Below are positions 17,046 through 27,917 of a stretch of 64,000 nucleotides of DNA, piece by piece (the first letter of the stretch is position 1; the number at the start of each line of letters is the position of its first letter). The notes under the pieces were generated by a model. That model was given only the letters and a program-made list of their open reading frames with translations. It was not told the origin of the DNA and ran no database searches. The translations under genes and the position numbers were made by a program. The stretch spans positions 42,472 to 106,471 of the forward strand of contig JAABSE010000002.1 of the NCBI GenBank assembly GCA_011390575.1, given 5' to 3'. Origin of the DNA: Sphingobacteriia bacterium. Its GTDB lineage: Bacteria > Bacteroidota > Bacteroidia > Bacteroidales > UBA7960.

Positions 17046-17426
17046 ATGAATTACCAAACCGAACAGTTTCTGAAAAAGTATGATGCTGTAAAATTGCTCG
17101 ACGAAGAAACATTAAATATGCTGAATGAATATGCCAGTGGCAGTCCTGAAATTGTGCAGGATATTCTTGATTCTTTTGAACCTGAGGCTGTAAAACTTAT
17201 GGATGAGATCAGAATTGCCCGGGAAAATGAAGATGCCCAACTGCTAAAAACGGCGGCTCATTCATTGGCGGGGATCTCCGGCTCCATTGGCGCAACCAGA
17301 TTAAGGCAGGTAGCTTCTGATACGGAAAATGCCATCAAAGCAGAGAATATAAAAGAAGCTTTGGACTTATCTGAGATCCTTATCAAAACCTATGACGAGC
17401 TTATAGCTCTGCTCAAAAAGATGTAG
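17046..17426 (+). CDS. free-standing HPt phosphotransfer protein
   Basis: This 126-residue protein has one HPt domain. The phosphorylatable His lies in TAAHSLAGISGSIGA (about residues 73-87), in the correct helix context with a small residue and Gly after it. HPt proteins accept phosphate from a receiver domain and pass it to another. It lies 42 bases before a hybrid kinase whose own C-terminal HPt has lost the His, so this protein may act in its place. That link is inference. Confidence 0.85.
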   Translation: MNYQTEQFLKKYDAVKLLDEETLNMLNEYASGSPEIVQDILDSFEPEAVKLMDEIRIARENEDAQLLKTAAHSLAGISGSIGATRLRQVASDTENAIKAENIKEALDLSEILIKTYDELIALLKKM

Positions 17427-17467
17427 CCCTCCTGATTCCGGAGGGTATAATTAGAAAAGGGGAAAAT

Positions 17468-20236
17468 ATGTTGAAAAAAAATGTACTAATAGTAGAAGAT
17501 GATGCCATTATTGCCAATTTCATTCAGTTGAAACTGGAAGAAATGGGCTATCATGTGCCCTCCAAAGCACGAAATGCAAAACAGGCCATCGAAATGGCTG
17601 AACAGTTTCAGCCTGATCTTATTTTGATGGATGTGATGCTGGAAGGAGAGATGGATGGGATACAGGCAGTGGAGGAAATTACCAAAACCCTTGATATACC
17701 CGTTATTTATCTCACTGCAAGTTCTGATGAAAATACCATCGGAAGGTTGATGAAAACAGAACCCCATGGTTTTCTCATCAAGCCTTTTGATGACAGAATT
17801 CTCTCGTCTGCAGTGCATATCGCTGTATACAGACATAAGACCAAAAAAGAATTGTTTGATACCAAAGAAATGCTTCGAACCACCATCGAATCTATTGATG
17901 ATATGGTTTTTAGTATTGATAACAAAGGGATGTTTACCCATTATCACTCAGGAAACAAACACCAGCTAAACCGTTTTCAATCCGAAAATGTAGTAGGAAA
18001 AAGCATTGTGGAAGTATTTCCGGCTGAAGTAGCTGAAAAAATCCAGGAATCATTTCAATGGGTGAAAGATTTCAAAGAACCACATTCTGTTGAATTCAAA
18101 ATTGAAGAGAAAGACAACATATGGTGGTTCAGGACAAAACTAACTTTGCGTAAGGATCTGAATGGAAACGTGCCGGGCATTACCATGGTGATGTCTGATA
18201 TTACCCAAAACAAAAATATGCACCAGGAGTTGCGGGTAAGCCAGGATAAACTCAATGAGGCACAAAATATTGCCGGACTGGGTTCATGCGATATTTTCTA
18301 CCGCGAGAATAAGGTTGTGTGCAACGACATGTATTTCAAACTCCTGGATATTGATGATAAAATCAGAATGAATAATTTCACGGAAGAAAATCTACTTGAA
18401 ATTATCCATCCGGAAGACAGATCACGCTACAAGATGCTTAAGAAGCGCGTCATGGAAGAAGAAATGAATGAATTTTCCATCAATTTCAGGGTTCTGGACA
18501 GAAAGGCCAATGTCAGGTATGTTCATATGGCTGGTCAAATCAGGTATGACAAAAACGGGGAGCCGGAAAGAATGACCAATACCCTGCAGGATGTTACCTG
18601 GCAGAAAAATAGTGAAAAGCTGAGACAGGATGTGGAGCTGGCCAGGAAAACTGCCGAGATGAAACAAAGGTTTTTTGCCAGGCTCAGTCACGAAATCCGC
18701 AACCCGGTCAATGGTATAACAGGTCTTTTGCAACTTTTGGAAAGAACCCGGCTCGACGAGGAACAAAAAAGTTACACCCAGGCGCTTCAGGTAGCATCTG
18801 ATACCCTTTTGAATTTACTCAACGATGTACTGGATTATTCTAAAATAGAATCAGGCATGATGAAAATTAAACCATGCGATTTTAGTGTTAGAAAATCTCT
18901 GAAAAACCTTCAAACCTATTTTACTCCTATTGCATTGGAGAAAAATCTCGAATTCAGATATAAAGTCCCGGATGATATACCTCAAAATATTGTAGCTGAT
19001 GAAAGCAAAATATTGCAGGTGTTGAATAACCTTATTTCCAATGCCCTCAAATTTACCCGGAGAGGATTTGTAGAAGTGCGTCTGTCAACTCAAAGCAGAG
19101 TAAATGAGGAGTTGAATTTGCTGGTAGAGGTTGAGGACTCCGGATCAGGAATAAAATCAGAAGACCAGAAAGAATTGTTTAAGGATTTCTCGCAACTGGA
19201 GAACGAGACTTCAATTAAAGTTAAAGGCAGTGGACTTGGACTATCCATCTGCAGGCAGTTGGTTACATTGATGGGTGGAGAAATTGGAGTGCGAAGTGAT
19301 GAAAGTAAAAAAGGAACTACCTTCTGGTTTACCCTTCCGGTTTTGATAGCAGCAGATCAGACTCATAATGATGAAAAAACAACAGAGGGAAAGGAAACCG
19401 AAAGGAAGAACCTTAATTGCTCTGTATTGCTGGTAGAGGATATGATTGTCAACCAGAAAGTCATAAAACTCATCCTGGAAGCTATGGGCTGCAATGTGGC
19501 TGTTGCTTCCAACGGGCAGCAGGCAGTAGAAATGTTCAGAGAAACGGCTATAAATGCTTTCAATATATTTGGACGTATACATTATGATATCATCCTCATG
19601 GATCAGATGATGCCGGTTCTGGATGGATTAACTGCCCTTCAAATCTTAAAGAAAGAACATGAAAAGCTACCTCCGGTTATTGTGTTGACTGCCGATGAGT
19701 CTTTTGCTCAAAACAATAAGTACCTGGAATCCGGTTTTGATGATTGCATCATAAAACCCGTAAAAACAGATGATCTGTATCAAAAGATAAAAAATCTTAC
19801 AGGCCAGATACAGACCCTCACAAATGAAGAGAAACTGGAAGTATTTTCTCTCGAAAGTGTTGAAGAAAAACCTGTAATCAATAATACAACTCTGGATTTG
19901 ATCATTAAAAATGCCAGACAAAATAACTTTGATATAGGGTTGCTCTTCGAGTCCTTTTTTGAAGATATGGAAGGGATCTATCAACAATCACTTACAGCCA
20001 TTGAAATGAACGATCACAATGCACTACGTTTGATTGTAATGACCGTAAAAGGACTCTCAGGAAATATGGGTGCCTCTCAGTTGCACCTGGTGGCCAAACT
20101 CATGGATCGGTATATCAGAAATGATCAGTTTGAGGAAGCAACCGCTCTGTTGCCTCTTTTGACAGAAAAATATTCTGTTTTTAAAAGTACCCTCGAAACA
20201 CAATACCTGAAAGCTCCGGCAGAAACAGAAAGGTAA
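17468..20236 (+). CDS. hybrid histidine kinase REC-PAS-PAS-HisKA-HATPase-REC-HPt(degenerate)
   Basis: A 922-residue soluble hybrid kinase with no membrane segment. Domains: REC1 (about 1-120, D55 in LILMDVML); two PAS domains (about 140-245 and 265-390); HisKA with RLSHEIRNPVNG (H408); HATPase with NNLISNALKF, EDSGSGI and GSGLGLSI; REC2 (about 655-785, D712 in ILMDQMMP); and a C-terminal HPt-like bundle (about 815-905). In the HPt the sequence IVMTVKGLSGNMGA aligns with the usual xHxLKGxxxxxGA, but Met858 replaces the phospho-His. The kinase and both receivers look active. Phosphate must leave through another HPt, most simply the one encoded just upstream. Confidence 0.93.
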   Translation: MLKKNVLIVEDDAIIANFIQLKLEEMGYHVPSKARNAKQAIEMAEQFQPDLILMDVMLEGEMDGIQAVEEITKTLDIPVIYLTASSDENTIGRLMKTEPHGFLIKPFDDRILSSAVHIAVYRHKTKKELFDTKEMLRTTIESIDDMVFSIDNKGMFTHYHSGNKHQLNRFQSENVVGKSIVEVFPAEVAEKIQESFQWVKDFKEPHSVEFKIEEKDNIWWFRTKLTLRKDLNGNVPGITMVMSDITQNKNMHQELRVSQDKLNEAQNIAGLGSCDIFYRENKVVCNDMYFKLLDIDDKIRMNNFTEENLLEIIHPEDRSRYKMLKKRVMEEEMNEFSINFRVLDRKANVRYVHMAGQIRYDKNGEPERMTNTLQDVTWQKNSEKLRQDVELARKTAEMKQRFFARLSHEIRNPVNGITGLLQLLERTRLDEEQKSYTQALQVASDTLLNLLNDVLDYSKIESGMMKIKPCDFSVRKSLKNLQTYFTPIALEKNLEFRYKVPDDIPQNIVADESKILQVLNNLISNALKFTRRGFVEVRLSTQSRVNEELNLLVEVEDSGSGIKSEDQKELFKDFSQLENETSIKVKGSGLGLSICRQLVTLMGGEIGVRSDESKKGTTFWFTLPVLIAADQTHNDEKTTEGKETERKNLNCSVLLVEDMIVNQKVIKLILEAMGCNVAVASNGQQAVEMFRETAINAFNIFGRIHYDIILMDQMMPVLDGLTALQILKKEHEKLPPVIVLTADESFAQNNKYLESGFDDCIIKPVKTDDLYQKIKNLTGQIQTLTNEEKLEVFSLESVEEKPVINNTTLDLIIKNARQNNFDIGLLFESFFEDMEGIYQQSLTAIEMNDHNALRLIVMTVKGLSGNMGASQLHLVAKLMDRYIRNDQFEEATALLPLLTEKYSVFKSTLETQYLKAPAETER

Positions 20237-20273
20237 AAAAAGTAACTAATCTTCAAAATATCTCATATAATAT

Positions 20274-21164
20274 ATGTCTGAAGTTTTTTCAACTCAACCT
20301 GAGAAGGAGACATTGAATTCAATGTCTGCAGTATATAAGCTGCAAATGTCCGACGAAATCTTTGATAAACTAAGTCAGTTTATATATTCTGAGTATGGCA
20401 TAAAAATGCCGAAAGCAAAAAAGGTGATGCTTCAGAGTCGCCTGCAAAGGCGTCTTCGCGATATGAAAATGAACTCTTATGAGCAATACTGCGATTTTGT
20501 TTTCAGCAAAGAAGGGGAGGCCATGGAGCTGGTACACATGATTGATGTGGTTACTACCAACAAGACAGACTTTTTCAGGGAGCCCACCCATTTTGACTTT
20601 ATAAGACATACTGTTTTGCCGGAGTTTATTGCCCGTAACAGGCAAAAAACCACCATGAAATTCTGGAGTGCAGGCTGCTCAAGTGGTGAAGAGGTTTACA
20701 CCCTGGCCATGGTGGTGTCCGAATTTATGGATAATAACCGGAATATGGATTATTCCATCCTCGGAACAGATATTTCTTCTCGCATTCTTCAGAAGGCTTA
20801 CGATGCTGTTTATACTGAAGAAAGGGTTATTAACATTCCGTTGGAACTTAAGAGAAAATATTTTCTTCGCTCCAAAGACAGGGTAAAGCCAACGGTGAGG
20901 CTCATACCCGAGATTCGCAAAAAGGCTATCTATCAGCGCTTAAACTTTATGGATGACAGCTACCCGGTGCAGGAAAAATTCGATGTGATTTTTTGCCGCA
21001 ATGTACTGATTTACTTCGACCGCGAAACCCAGCAGAAAGTAATCAACCGGTTGTGCAATCATTTAAAAACCGGTGGATATTTTTTCCTGGGTCACAGTGA
21101 ATCCATAACAGGAATGAATGTACCGCTGGTGCAGCTCAAACCTACCGTATTCATGAAAGTTTAA
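20274..21164 (+). CDS. cheR: chemoreceptor glutamate methyltransferase CheR
   Basis: A 296-residue S-adenosylmethionine-dependent methyltransferase that methylates MCP glutamates. The N-terminal helical domain contains QSRLQRRLRDM and VTTNKTDFFREPTHF. The SAM-binding motif is FWSAGCSSGEEVYTLAM. Then come GTDISSRIL, the beta-subdomain around the 195-220 region, and the acidic motif FDVIFCRNVLIYFDRE. The beta-subdomain is the part that binds C-terminal pentapeptides, and the MCP in this block has such an end. The ATG at 20274 gives a 20-residue lead before the conserved region; an internal Met at about residue 17 is an alternative. Confidence 0.95.
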   Translation: MSEVFSTQPEKETLNSMSAVYKLQMSDEIFDKLSQFIYSEYGIKMPKAKKVMLQSRLQRRLRDMKMNSYEQYCDFVFSKEGEAMELVHMIDVVTTNKTDFFREPTHFDFIRHTVLPEFIARNRQKTTMKFWSAGCSSGEEVYTLAMVVSEFMDNNRNMDYSILGTDISSRILQKAYDAVYTEERVINIPLELKRKYFLRSKDRVKPTVRLIPEIRKKAIYQRLNFMDDSYPVQEKFDVIFCRNVLIYFDRETQQKVINRLCNHLKTGGYFFLGHSESITGMNVPLVQLKPTVFMKV

Positions 21165-21208
21165 GTAGTGCAATTAAGTTGAAGTTATAATACCAATAAA
21201 CCAAAAAT

Positions 21209-22111
21209 ATGATAACCGACGATCAATTATTGAACGAACTGGAAAAGAGGTTCAGGGAAAACAAAGATTCAGTACTTCAGCTAAAGAAGATGACCAGCGA
21301 ACTGAAAGAGGTCAACAAAAAGCTTGAGGAATCTGAAGCCCTCAAGACCCATTTCATTTCCAATATTACCAATGAAATTATCAACCCTTTTGCAGCTATA
21401 CTGGGCTTAAGCCGAAATATCCTGGATGTAAAAAAGGAGAACTGGGACAAAGTGATTTCGATGGTGCATCTCATTCATTCAGAGGCATTTAATCTTGATT
21501 TCCAATTAAAAAATGTTTTTGCAGCTGCCAAACTCGAAGCCGGAGAGTGGGTGCCTGACATCATGAACGTAGATGTAAATCAGCTCATTGCCAGTACGCT
21601 GGATAGCTTTAAGTTCGAGGCTGCCAAACGACGCATCGAATTATACTATGACTTTGATGTGAGTCCGGGTATTGAAAAAAGCTTTTACTTTCTGACCGAC
21701 CCTGAGAAGCTAAAAATTATGATATCCAACCTTCTAAGCAATGCCATAAAATACAGCCACAGCGAAAGTGAAGTACATGTGAAGGCCTGGCTTGAAAATG
21801 ACGGCCTTTGTGTTTCTGTTATTGATAAAGGCATTGGCGTTTCAGAAGAAAATAAGAAAATTATTTTCGATCGTTTTAAAAGAGTAGACAATGGAATTAA
21901 CTCTGTGAACCGCGGACATGGGCTTGGACTGTCGGTAAATAAGGCCATTATAGATCTGCTTGGAGGGACAATTGAAATGAACAGTATTGCCAATCAGGAA
22001 ACTGTTTTTACCATTTGCATTCCACAAGATGAAAAATCTTTCGAAAATGATGCGATGGCCAGTGATGGCAACGAATTTTTGTTTGATGGTGATGGTGATG
22101 AGATTTTTTAA
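21209..22111 (+). CDS. kinase-like (HisKA-HATPase) protein lacking the phospho-acceptor His
   Basis: This 300-residue soluble protein has the layout of a minimal histidine kinase. A coiled coil (1-45) is followed by a DHp-like helix pair and an HATPase domain (about 150-280). The H-box reads FISNITNEIINPF, so Asn55 stands where His is required (normally SHEIRNP). The ATP boxes look intact: SNLLSNAIKYS (N box), DKGIGV (G1) and HGLGLSVNKAI (G2). It cannot autophosphorylate in the usual way. It may bind ATP and act as an allosteric partner, phosphatase or scaffold. It lies between cheR and cheD in the same direction, so a role in the array or in adaptation is likely but unproven. The acidic C-terminus ends in DGDGDEIF. 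Confidence 0.85.
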   Translation: MITDDQLLNELEKRFRENKDSVLQLKKMTSELKEVNKKLEESEALKTHFISNITNEIINPFAAILGLSRNILDVKKENWDKVISMVHLIHSEAFNLDFQLKNVFAAAKLEAGEWVPDIMNVDVNQLIASTLDSFKFEAAKRRIELYYDFDVSPGIEKSFYFLTDPEKLKIMISNLLSNAIKYSHSESEVHVKAWLENDGLCVSVIDKGIGVSEENKKIIFDRFKRVDNGINSVNRGHGLGLSVNKAIIDLLGGTIEMNSIANQETVFTICIPQDEKSFENDAMASDGNEFLFDGDGDEIF

Positions 22112-22122
22112 AGAGCTTTTCA

Positions 22123-23714
<1,592 letters not shown>

Positions 23715-23755
23715 CCCTATTTAGAACAATGAAATATTTTGAAAATCACTGATAC

Positions 23756-26497
23756 ATGAATCTGATAAACAAGAATATAAAAGACGGACGAAAGATTGCT
23801 ATTACACTGGCAGCTGGTTTGTTGTGTCTGTTGTTTTCAGGTATTGGAATAGAGGTGAGTTTTGAGGATGTTCAGGTTAATGTAGTATGGTCAGTGGTGT
23901 TTCCTTTGCTGGTGGCTCTTGCTTATGGACCACGTTACGCTTTTTTGGCAGCATTGGCAGGAGGTGCATGGTTTCCTTTTTTCCTGTGGGCCAACAATGG
24001 GTATGCCAATGCAGCTAATTTTTTAATCCTGACGTCACTTTTCGTGGCAACGGGTTTTCTAAGGCCACATAGAATCAAATATAAACTCAATCGATTTCTT
24101 ATACGACTTGGATTGATGATGGGACTTTTTTCGGCGTTTGCAGCCTTTATGTTCCTGATTCTTTTCAATTACCTGTTGTCTTTTAATCCTACCCCCTGGA
24201 CTGCTGATACCATTAATCACATGGAGAGATTTGTCCTTACCGGTTTTCTTGTCAAAGATGTTGTTAATTATACCTTTATTATTCTGCTTGCCGAGTTGAT
24301 GCTGCATTTGCCATTCATCCGAAGTTTATTGGGTTTGGAACACAAACCGGAATTTGCCCTGAACAACAAACTGTTTCTTTACAGTATTCTGGGGGGTACG
24401 ATCATCTGGGTTTCTTTTGTTTCGTTGGATTATATCCTGTTTTATACCCCTGCCAAATTAGGTTATCGCTATTACCTTCTTGCTCTTACTATTATCATCT
24501 GGAGTGCAGTAATTGTATGTCGCAGTCTGACAGGGCTGGTGGAAGGAAGACTTGTTTCTGAAAGTTATTTCAAAAAGAAGGAAAAGGAATTCAGAACCAT
24601 TTTAGAATCCCTGCATGTGGGTATAGGAATTACTGACTTAAAAGGCAAATATAATTTTGTTAATAGCTGGTGGCAGCATCAATTGGGTTATACTCATGAA
24701 GAAATGCAGGAAATTACCAATCTTGATGTTACCCATCCCGAAGATGTTGAAGTCACAAAAAATAAATTCAACGATTTAATAAACAGAAATATAGATGTTT
24801 ATAACCTCGAAAAGAGATATATCCGAAAGGATGGCAGTTTTTTCTGGGGACAGCTATATGTTTCAGCAGTTTTACATGAAGATGAGCCTGTGAAGTTCGT
24901 TTCCGGTGTAATCAATGATATTACAGAAAAAAAACAGGCCGAAGAATTATTGCTTACCACACAGGCTCGCCAGGAAGCCATGATAGCAAACATTACTGAT
25001 GTGATTGCTATTCTTGATCTGCAGGGCATCAATCTTTACAAAAGTCCCAATGTAGAAAGAATTTTTGGCTGGAAACCCGGGGAGCTCATTGGAAAGAGTT
25101 GCTCGGAAAATATACATCCAGACCACCTTGAAGATGCCCGAAGATTCTTTGAATATATTTTAGAATCTGCGAACAGATCAGGTGTTCTGGAGGTTCGTTA
25201 TAAAACCAAATCCGGCGAATATAAGTGGATAGAGGTCTCTGCTGTAAATTGCATTGATTCGCCCGAAATAGCGGGAATACTTGTCAATTACAGAGATATT
25301 TCGGAAAGGAAAAAGACTTTGGCGCTGGAACAGGAGGTGGCGGTGGCCCACAAGAGCGTTGAGTTTAAACAAAAGTTTCTCGCCAATATGAGTCACGAAA
25401 TTCGTACACCCCTTACCGGAGTATTGGGTATGGCCGATATTCTTGCCCAGACCCATCTGGACAACACACAACGTGATTATCTCAATACGCTTATTCAGTC
25501 GGGCGATAATCTGAAGGAAATCATAAATCTTATCCTTGACTATTCCAAAATAGAAGCAGGAAAGCTAAAAATAAAAGCTTCCGATTTTCTTATTCATGAT
25601 TTACTTGCTGAAGCCAGTAAATATTTTACCTCAGTTTGCTTTAAACCTATTGAATGGCAGATGAGTATTGATGAAAAGGTTCCTCGTGCCATCAGGGCAG
25701 ATAAATCGCGTCTTAATCAGGTAATCAGAAATCTTATTTCAAATGCGGTAAAGTTTACCGATGCGGGAAGTGTCAAACTGAGCCTGTTTCCTGTCAACAA
25801 TGATTTGTCTGAAGTTAGGGACAGAAAAGAACCGGTTACTATACGTGTTGAAGTAAAAGACACTGGTAAAGGGATTCCTTTTCCGCTTCAGGAAAGGTTG
25901 TTTGAGCCGTTTTTTCAGGTCGAGAATGAGTATTCCAGAAATGTAGACGGTACCGGACTGGGTTTGCCTATCTGTAAAGAGCTTGTTGATATGCTGGGAG
26001 GAGAAATGGGTTTTGAAAGCACTCCCGGTAAGGGAAGTACCTTTTGGTTTACGTTTACCTGTGGGGGGCTGGAAGAGAAATCTCTCAAAAACTCTGCAGT
26101 GCAAAATCATAAAACGGGATTGATGCCTGTTCCCATGAAAGTTTTACTGGTGGAAGATAAATTAATTAACCGGAAAGTAATCCGTCTTATGTTACAATCA
26201 CTGGGGCACGAGGTAATTTTTGCTCACAACGGGCAAAAAGCCATTGAGATTTTTAAGCCAGGAATGTTTGACCTGATACTGATGGATATCCAGATGCCGG
26301 TTTTGGATGGGGTAGCGGCCACCAAACTACTCAGGGAAATGCATTCAACTTTGCCTCCAATTATTGGGTTAAGTGCCAATGCTTTTGAAGGGGACAGGGA
26401 AAAATACATGAGTCTCGGGTTGGATGAGTATCTCACGAAACCCGTTAATTCAGATGATCTCAGAAGACTATTGACTGAGATTAAAATGGGCAACTGA
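23756..26497 (+). CDS. membrane hybrid histidine kinase TM-PAS-PAS-HisKA-HATPase-REC
   Basis: A 913-residue protein. The first 265 residues hold about seven to eight hydrophobic segments, an integral sensor resembling MASE/7TM-type input domains, though I cannot name the family. PAS domains follow (about 275-390 and 400-515). HisKA has NMSHEIRTPLTG (H547), and HATPase has RNLISNAVKFT, KDTGKGI and GTGLGLPI. The C-terminal receiver has D844 in LILMDIQMP and Lys in LTKPV. All catalytic residues are kept and there is no HPt of its own, so it needs a free HPt to pass phosphate on. It is the last gene of the chemosensory block and ends 31 bases before the convergent trmN6-like gene. Confidence 0.93.
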   Translation: MNLINKNIKDGRKIAITLAAGLLCLLFSGIGIEVSFEDVQVNVVWSVVFPLLVALAYGPRYAFLAALAGGAWFPFFLWANNGYANAANFLILTSLFVATGFLRPHRIKYKLNRFLIRLGLMMGLFSAFAAFMFLILFNYLLSFNPTPWTADTINHMERFVLTGFLVKDVVNYTFIILLAELMLHLPFIRSLLGLEHKPEFALNNKLFLYSILGGTIIWVSFVSLDYILFYTPAKLGYRYYLLALTIIIWSAVIVCRSLTGLVEGRLVSESYFKKKEKEFRTILESLHVGIGITDLKGKYNFVNSWWQHQLGYTHEEMQEITNLDVTHPEDVEVTKNKFNDLINRNIDVYNLEKRYIRKDGSFFWGQLYVSAVLHEDEPVKFVSGVINDITEKKQAEELLLTTQARQEAMIANITDVIAILDLQGINLYKSPNVERIFGWKPGELIGKSCSENIHPDHLEDARRFFEYILESANRSGVLEVRYKTKSGEYKWIEVSAVNCIDSPEIAGILVNYRDISERKKTLALEQEVAVAHKSVEFKQKFLANMSHEIRTPLTGVLGMADILAQTHLDNTQRDYLNTLIQSGDNLKEIINLILDYSKIEAGKLKIKASDFLIHDLLAEASKYFTSVCFKPIEWQMSIDEKVPRAIRADKSRLNQVIRNLISNAVKFTDAGSVKLSLFPVNNDLSEVRDRKEPVTIRVEVKDTGKGIPFPLQERLFEPFFQVENEYSRNVDGTGLGLPICKELVDMLGGEMGFESTPGKGSTFWFTFTCGGLEEKSLKNSAVQNHKTGLMPVPMKVLLVEDKLINRKVIRLMLQSLGHEVIFAHNGQKAIEIFKPGMFDLILMDIQMPVLDGVAATKLLREMHSTLPPIIGLSANAFEGDREKYMSLGLDEYLTKPVNSDDLRRLLTEIKMGN

Positions 26498-26528
26498 AAG
26501 TCATGTTATCCGGGAAGCAACCAATTTA

Positions 26529-27293
26529 TTAATGCTCATCTTCCTTGAAAAAGGGATGGTAATCAAACGTCAGTTGCCTGTATTCCTGGGTGAAGGAGTG
26601 CCGAATGCCCGTTTCAATAGCTAAATAGTTTACCTGTGTAGTGTGTTGCTTTTGAAAACAAAACTCACTGATGACTCTTTTAGGGGACCTTTGCATATCA
26701 GGACGAATGTAAAGTCTTTTTGCCTCAACAAAGGCAAAATTCAGGGCCTCCTTTTCTACAAGTTCCATGTTGTCCACCGGATAAATTACAACCAACTTAC
26801 CGTCATCGGTCAAAAGCCTGGCGCTGTGCCGGAATAAATCATTAAACCCCAGCTCCTTGTTATGCCTGGCAAGATTGCGGGCTTCATCAGGACTTTTCAT
26901 GCTATTTTGGAAGTAGGGGGGATTACAAACTATCATCTGATACCTGGTCTTGCCTCGTATCTCAAATTGCTGAAGAGCCAAATGAAAAGCTTTCAGTCTT
27001 TCGGGCCATGGAGAGTTGCTGAAGTTTCGTGTTGCAGCAGCAATGGCTCCTTTATCAGTATCGATAGCGTGGATGAGTGCGGATGATTTCTGGGCAATCA
27101 TAAGGGCTATCAATCCACAGCCTGTGCCTGCGTCCAGGATGTTTTCAGCAGAACCAGTTTCCGCAAGCATTGCGGTATAGGCACCTAGCAACACTCCGTC
27201 AGTGCCAATTTTCATGGCACATCCACTATCGGAGAGGCTGAATTGTTTGAAACGAAAAAGCTTTTCTTCCTGGTGTTTTTTGCAATCACTCAT
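26529..27293 (-). CDS. trmN6: tRNA1(Val) adenine-37 N6-methyltransferase (TrmN6/YfiC-like)
   Basis: A 254-residue Rossmann methyltransferase. The N-terminal FRFKQFSLSDSGCAMKIGTDGVLLGAY, split around residue 25, is the family hallmark. The SAM motif is ILDAGTGCGLIALMIAQ, and the catalytic NPPY tetrad lies in IVCNPPYFQNS. Such enzymes place N6-methyl on A37 of tRNA-Val. The start overlaps the end of rimM by eight bases, giving an operon rpsP-rimM-trmN6. In many bacteria trmD stands here instead. Confidence 0.92.
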   Translation of the reverse strand: MSDCKKHQEEKLFRFKQFSLSDSGCAMKIGTDGVLLGAYTAMLAETGSAENILDAGTGCGLIALMIAQKSSALIHAIDTDKGAIAAATRNFSNSPWPERLKAFHLALQQFEIRGKTRYQMIVCNPPYFQNSMKSPDEARNLARHNKELGFNDLFRHSARLLTDDGKLVVIYPVDNMELVEKEALNFAFVEAKRLYIRPDMQRSPKRVISEFCFQKQHTTQVNYLAIETGIRHSFTQEYRQLTFDYHPFFKEDEH

Positions 27294-27819
27294 TCAGGTA
27301 CATGTCTATCAATCCGTCGGGGGCTGCAATATAAATGCATTTTTTGTCCCTGTCAAGTTTTCTTATAAACTGATCCTGAACAGGAATAAGCAGGGTTTTA
27401 TCGTTGTGCTGGATTTCAAATAAAGGGTTGCCCGGATAGTCAAGCACCTGAAGGATATGACCGATAAACCCTTTTTGCTCATCATTTACTTCATACCCTG
27501 TGATTTCATGAAAATAGAAGGCATCTCCTTCCAGGGGAGGCAAAGCTTCAAGAGGCAGATACATATCGCATCCCTGCAGCCTGGCGGCACTTTCCAAATC
27601 GTCGGTATCCTGAAACTTGATGGTAAACTGGTTGTTTTTGTTGCGCAGCGAAAGATTTTCTACAAAAAAGGGAATCAGGTTTCCGCCAATCTCTAAAAAA
27701 ACAGCATCGAGTTCTGCATATTTTTCCGGTTCATCGCTGTCAATAAAAACCGCCACCTCACCTTTAAATCCTACTACCTTGGTTATCCTGCCTAAGTAAA
27801 AACATTTTTCTTTTTCCAT
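27286..27819 (-). CDS. rimM: ribosome maturation factor RimM
   Basis: A 177-residue 30S assembly factor that binds uS19 and helps 16S rRNA head maturation. It opens with CFYLGRITKVVGFKGEVAVFID, a typical RimM N-terminal domain with the GRI..hG..G pattern. The second PRC-barrel domain contains FYFHEITGYEV and PLFEIQHNDKTLLIPV with the closing IPV..FI motif. It lies downstream of rpsP and overlaps the trmN6-like gene. Confidence 0.94.
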   Translation of the reverse strand: MEKEKCFYLGRITKVVGFKGEVAVFIDSDEPEKYAELDAVFLEIGGNLIPFFVENLSLRNKNNQFTIKFQDTDDLESAARLQGCDMYLPLEALPPLEGDAFYFHEITGYEVNDEQKGFIGHILQVLDYPGNPLFEIQHNDKTLLIPVQDQFIRKLDRDKKCIYIAAPDGLIDMYLNE

Positions 27820-27841
27820 TTATTTATGGTATTAAGTAAAG

Positions 27842-27882
27842 AAACCTGCCAGATTTCAACATCCTGGCAGGTTTTTTTTTGT
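27842..27882. terminator. hairpin between rpsP and rimM, with its T-run on the opposite strand
   Basis: An 11-bp perfect stem (27842-27852 with 27864-27874) is followed on the + strand by a T10 run. The genes run on the minus strand. There the stem is preceded by A's and followed only by the weaker TTTCTTTACTT. It may work as an attenuator setting the rpsP:rimM ratio, or stop antisense transcription. Confidence 0.55.
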
Positions 27883-27917
27883 TAGCCCTATCGGGCAATA
27901 CGGAAAAGCAAAAGTTA

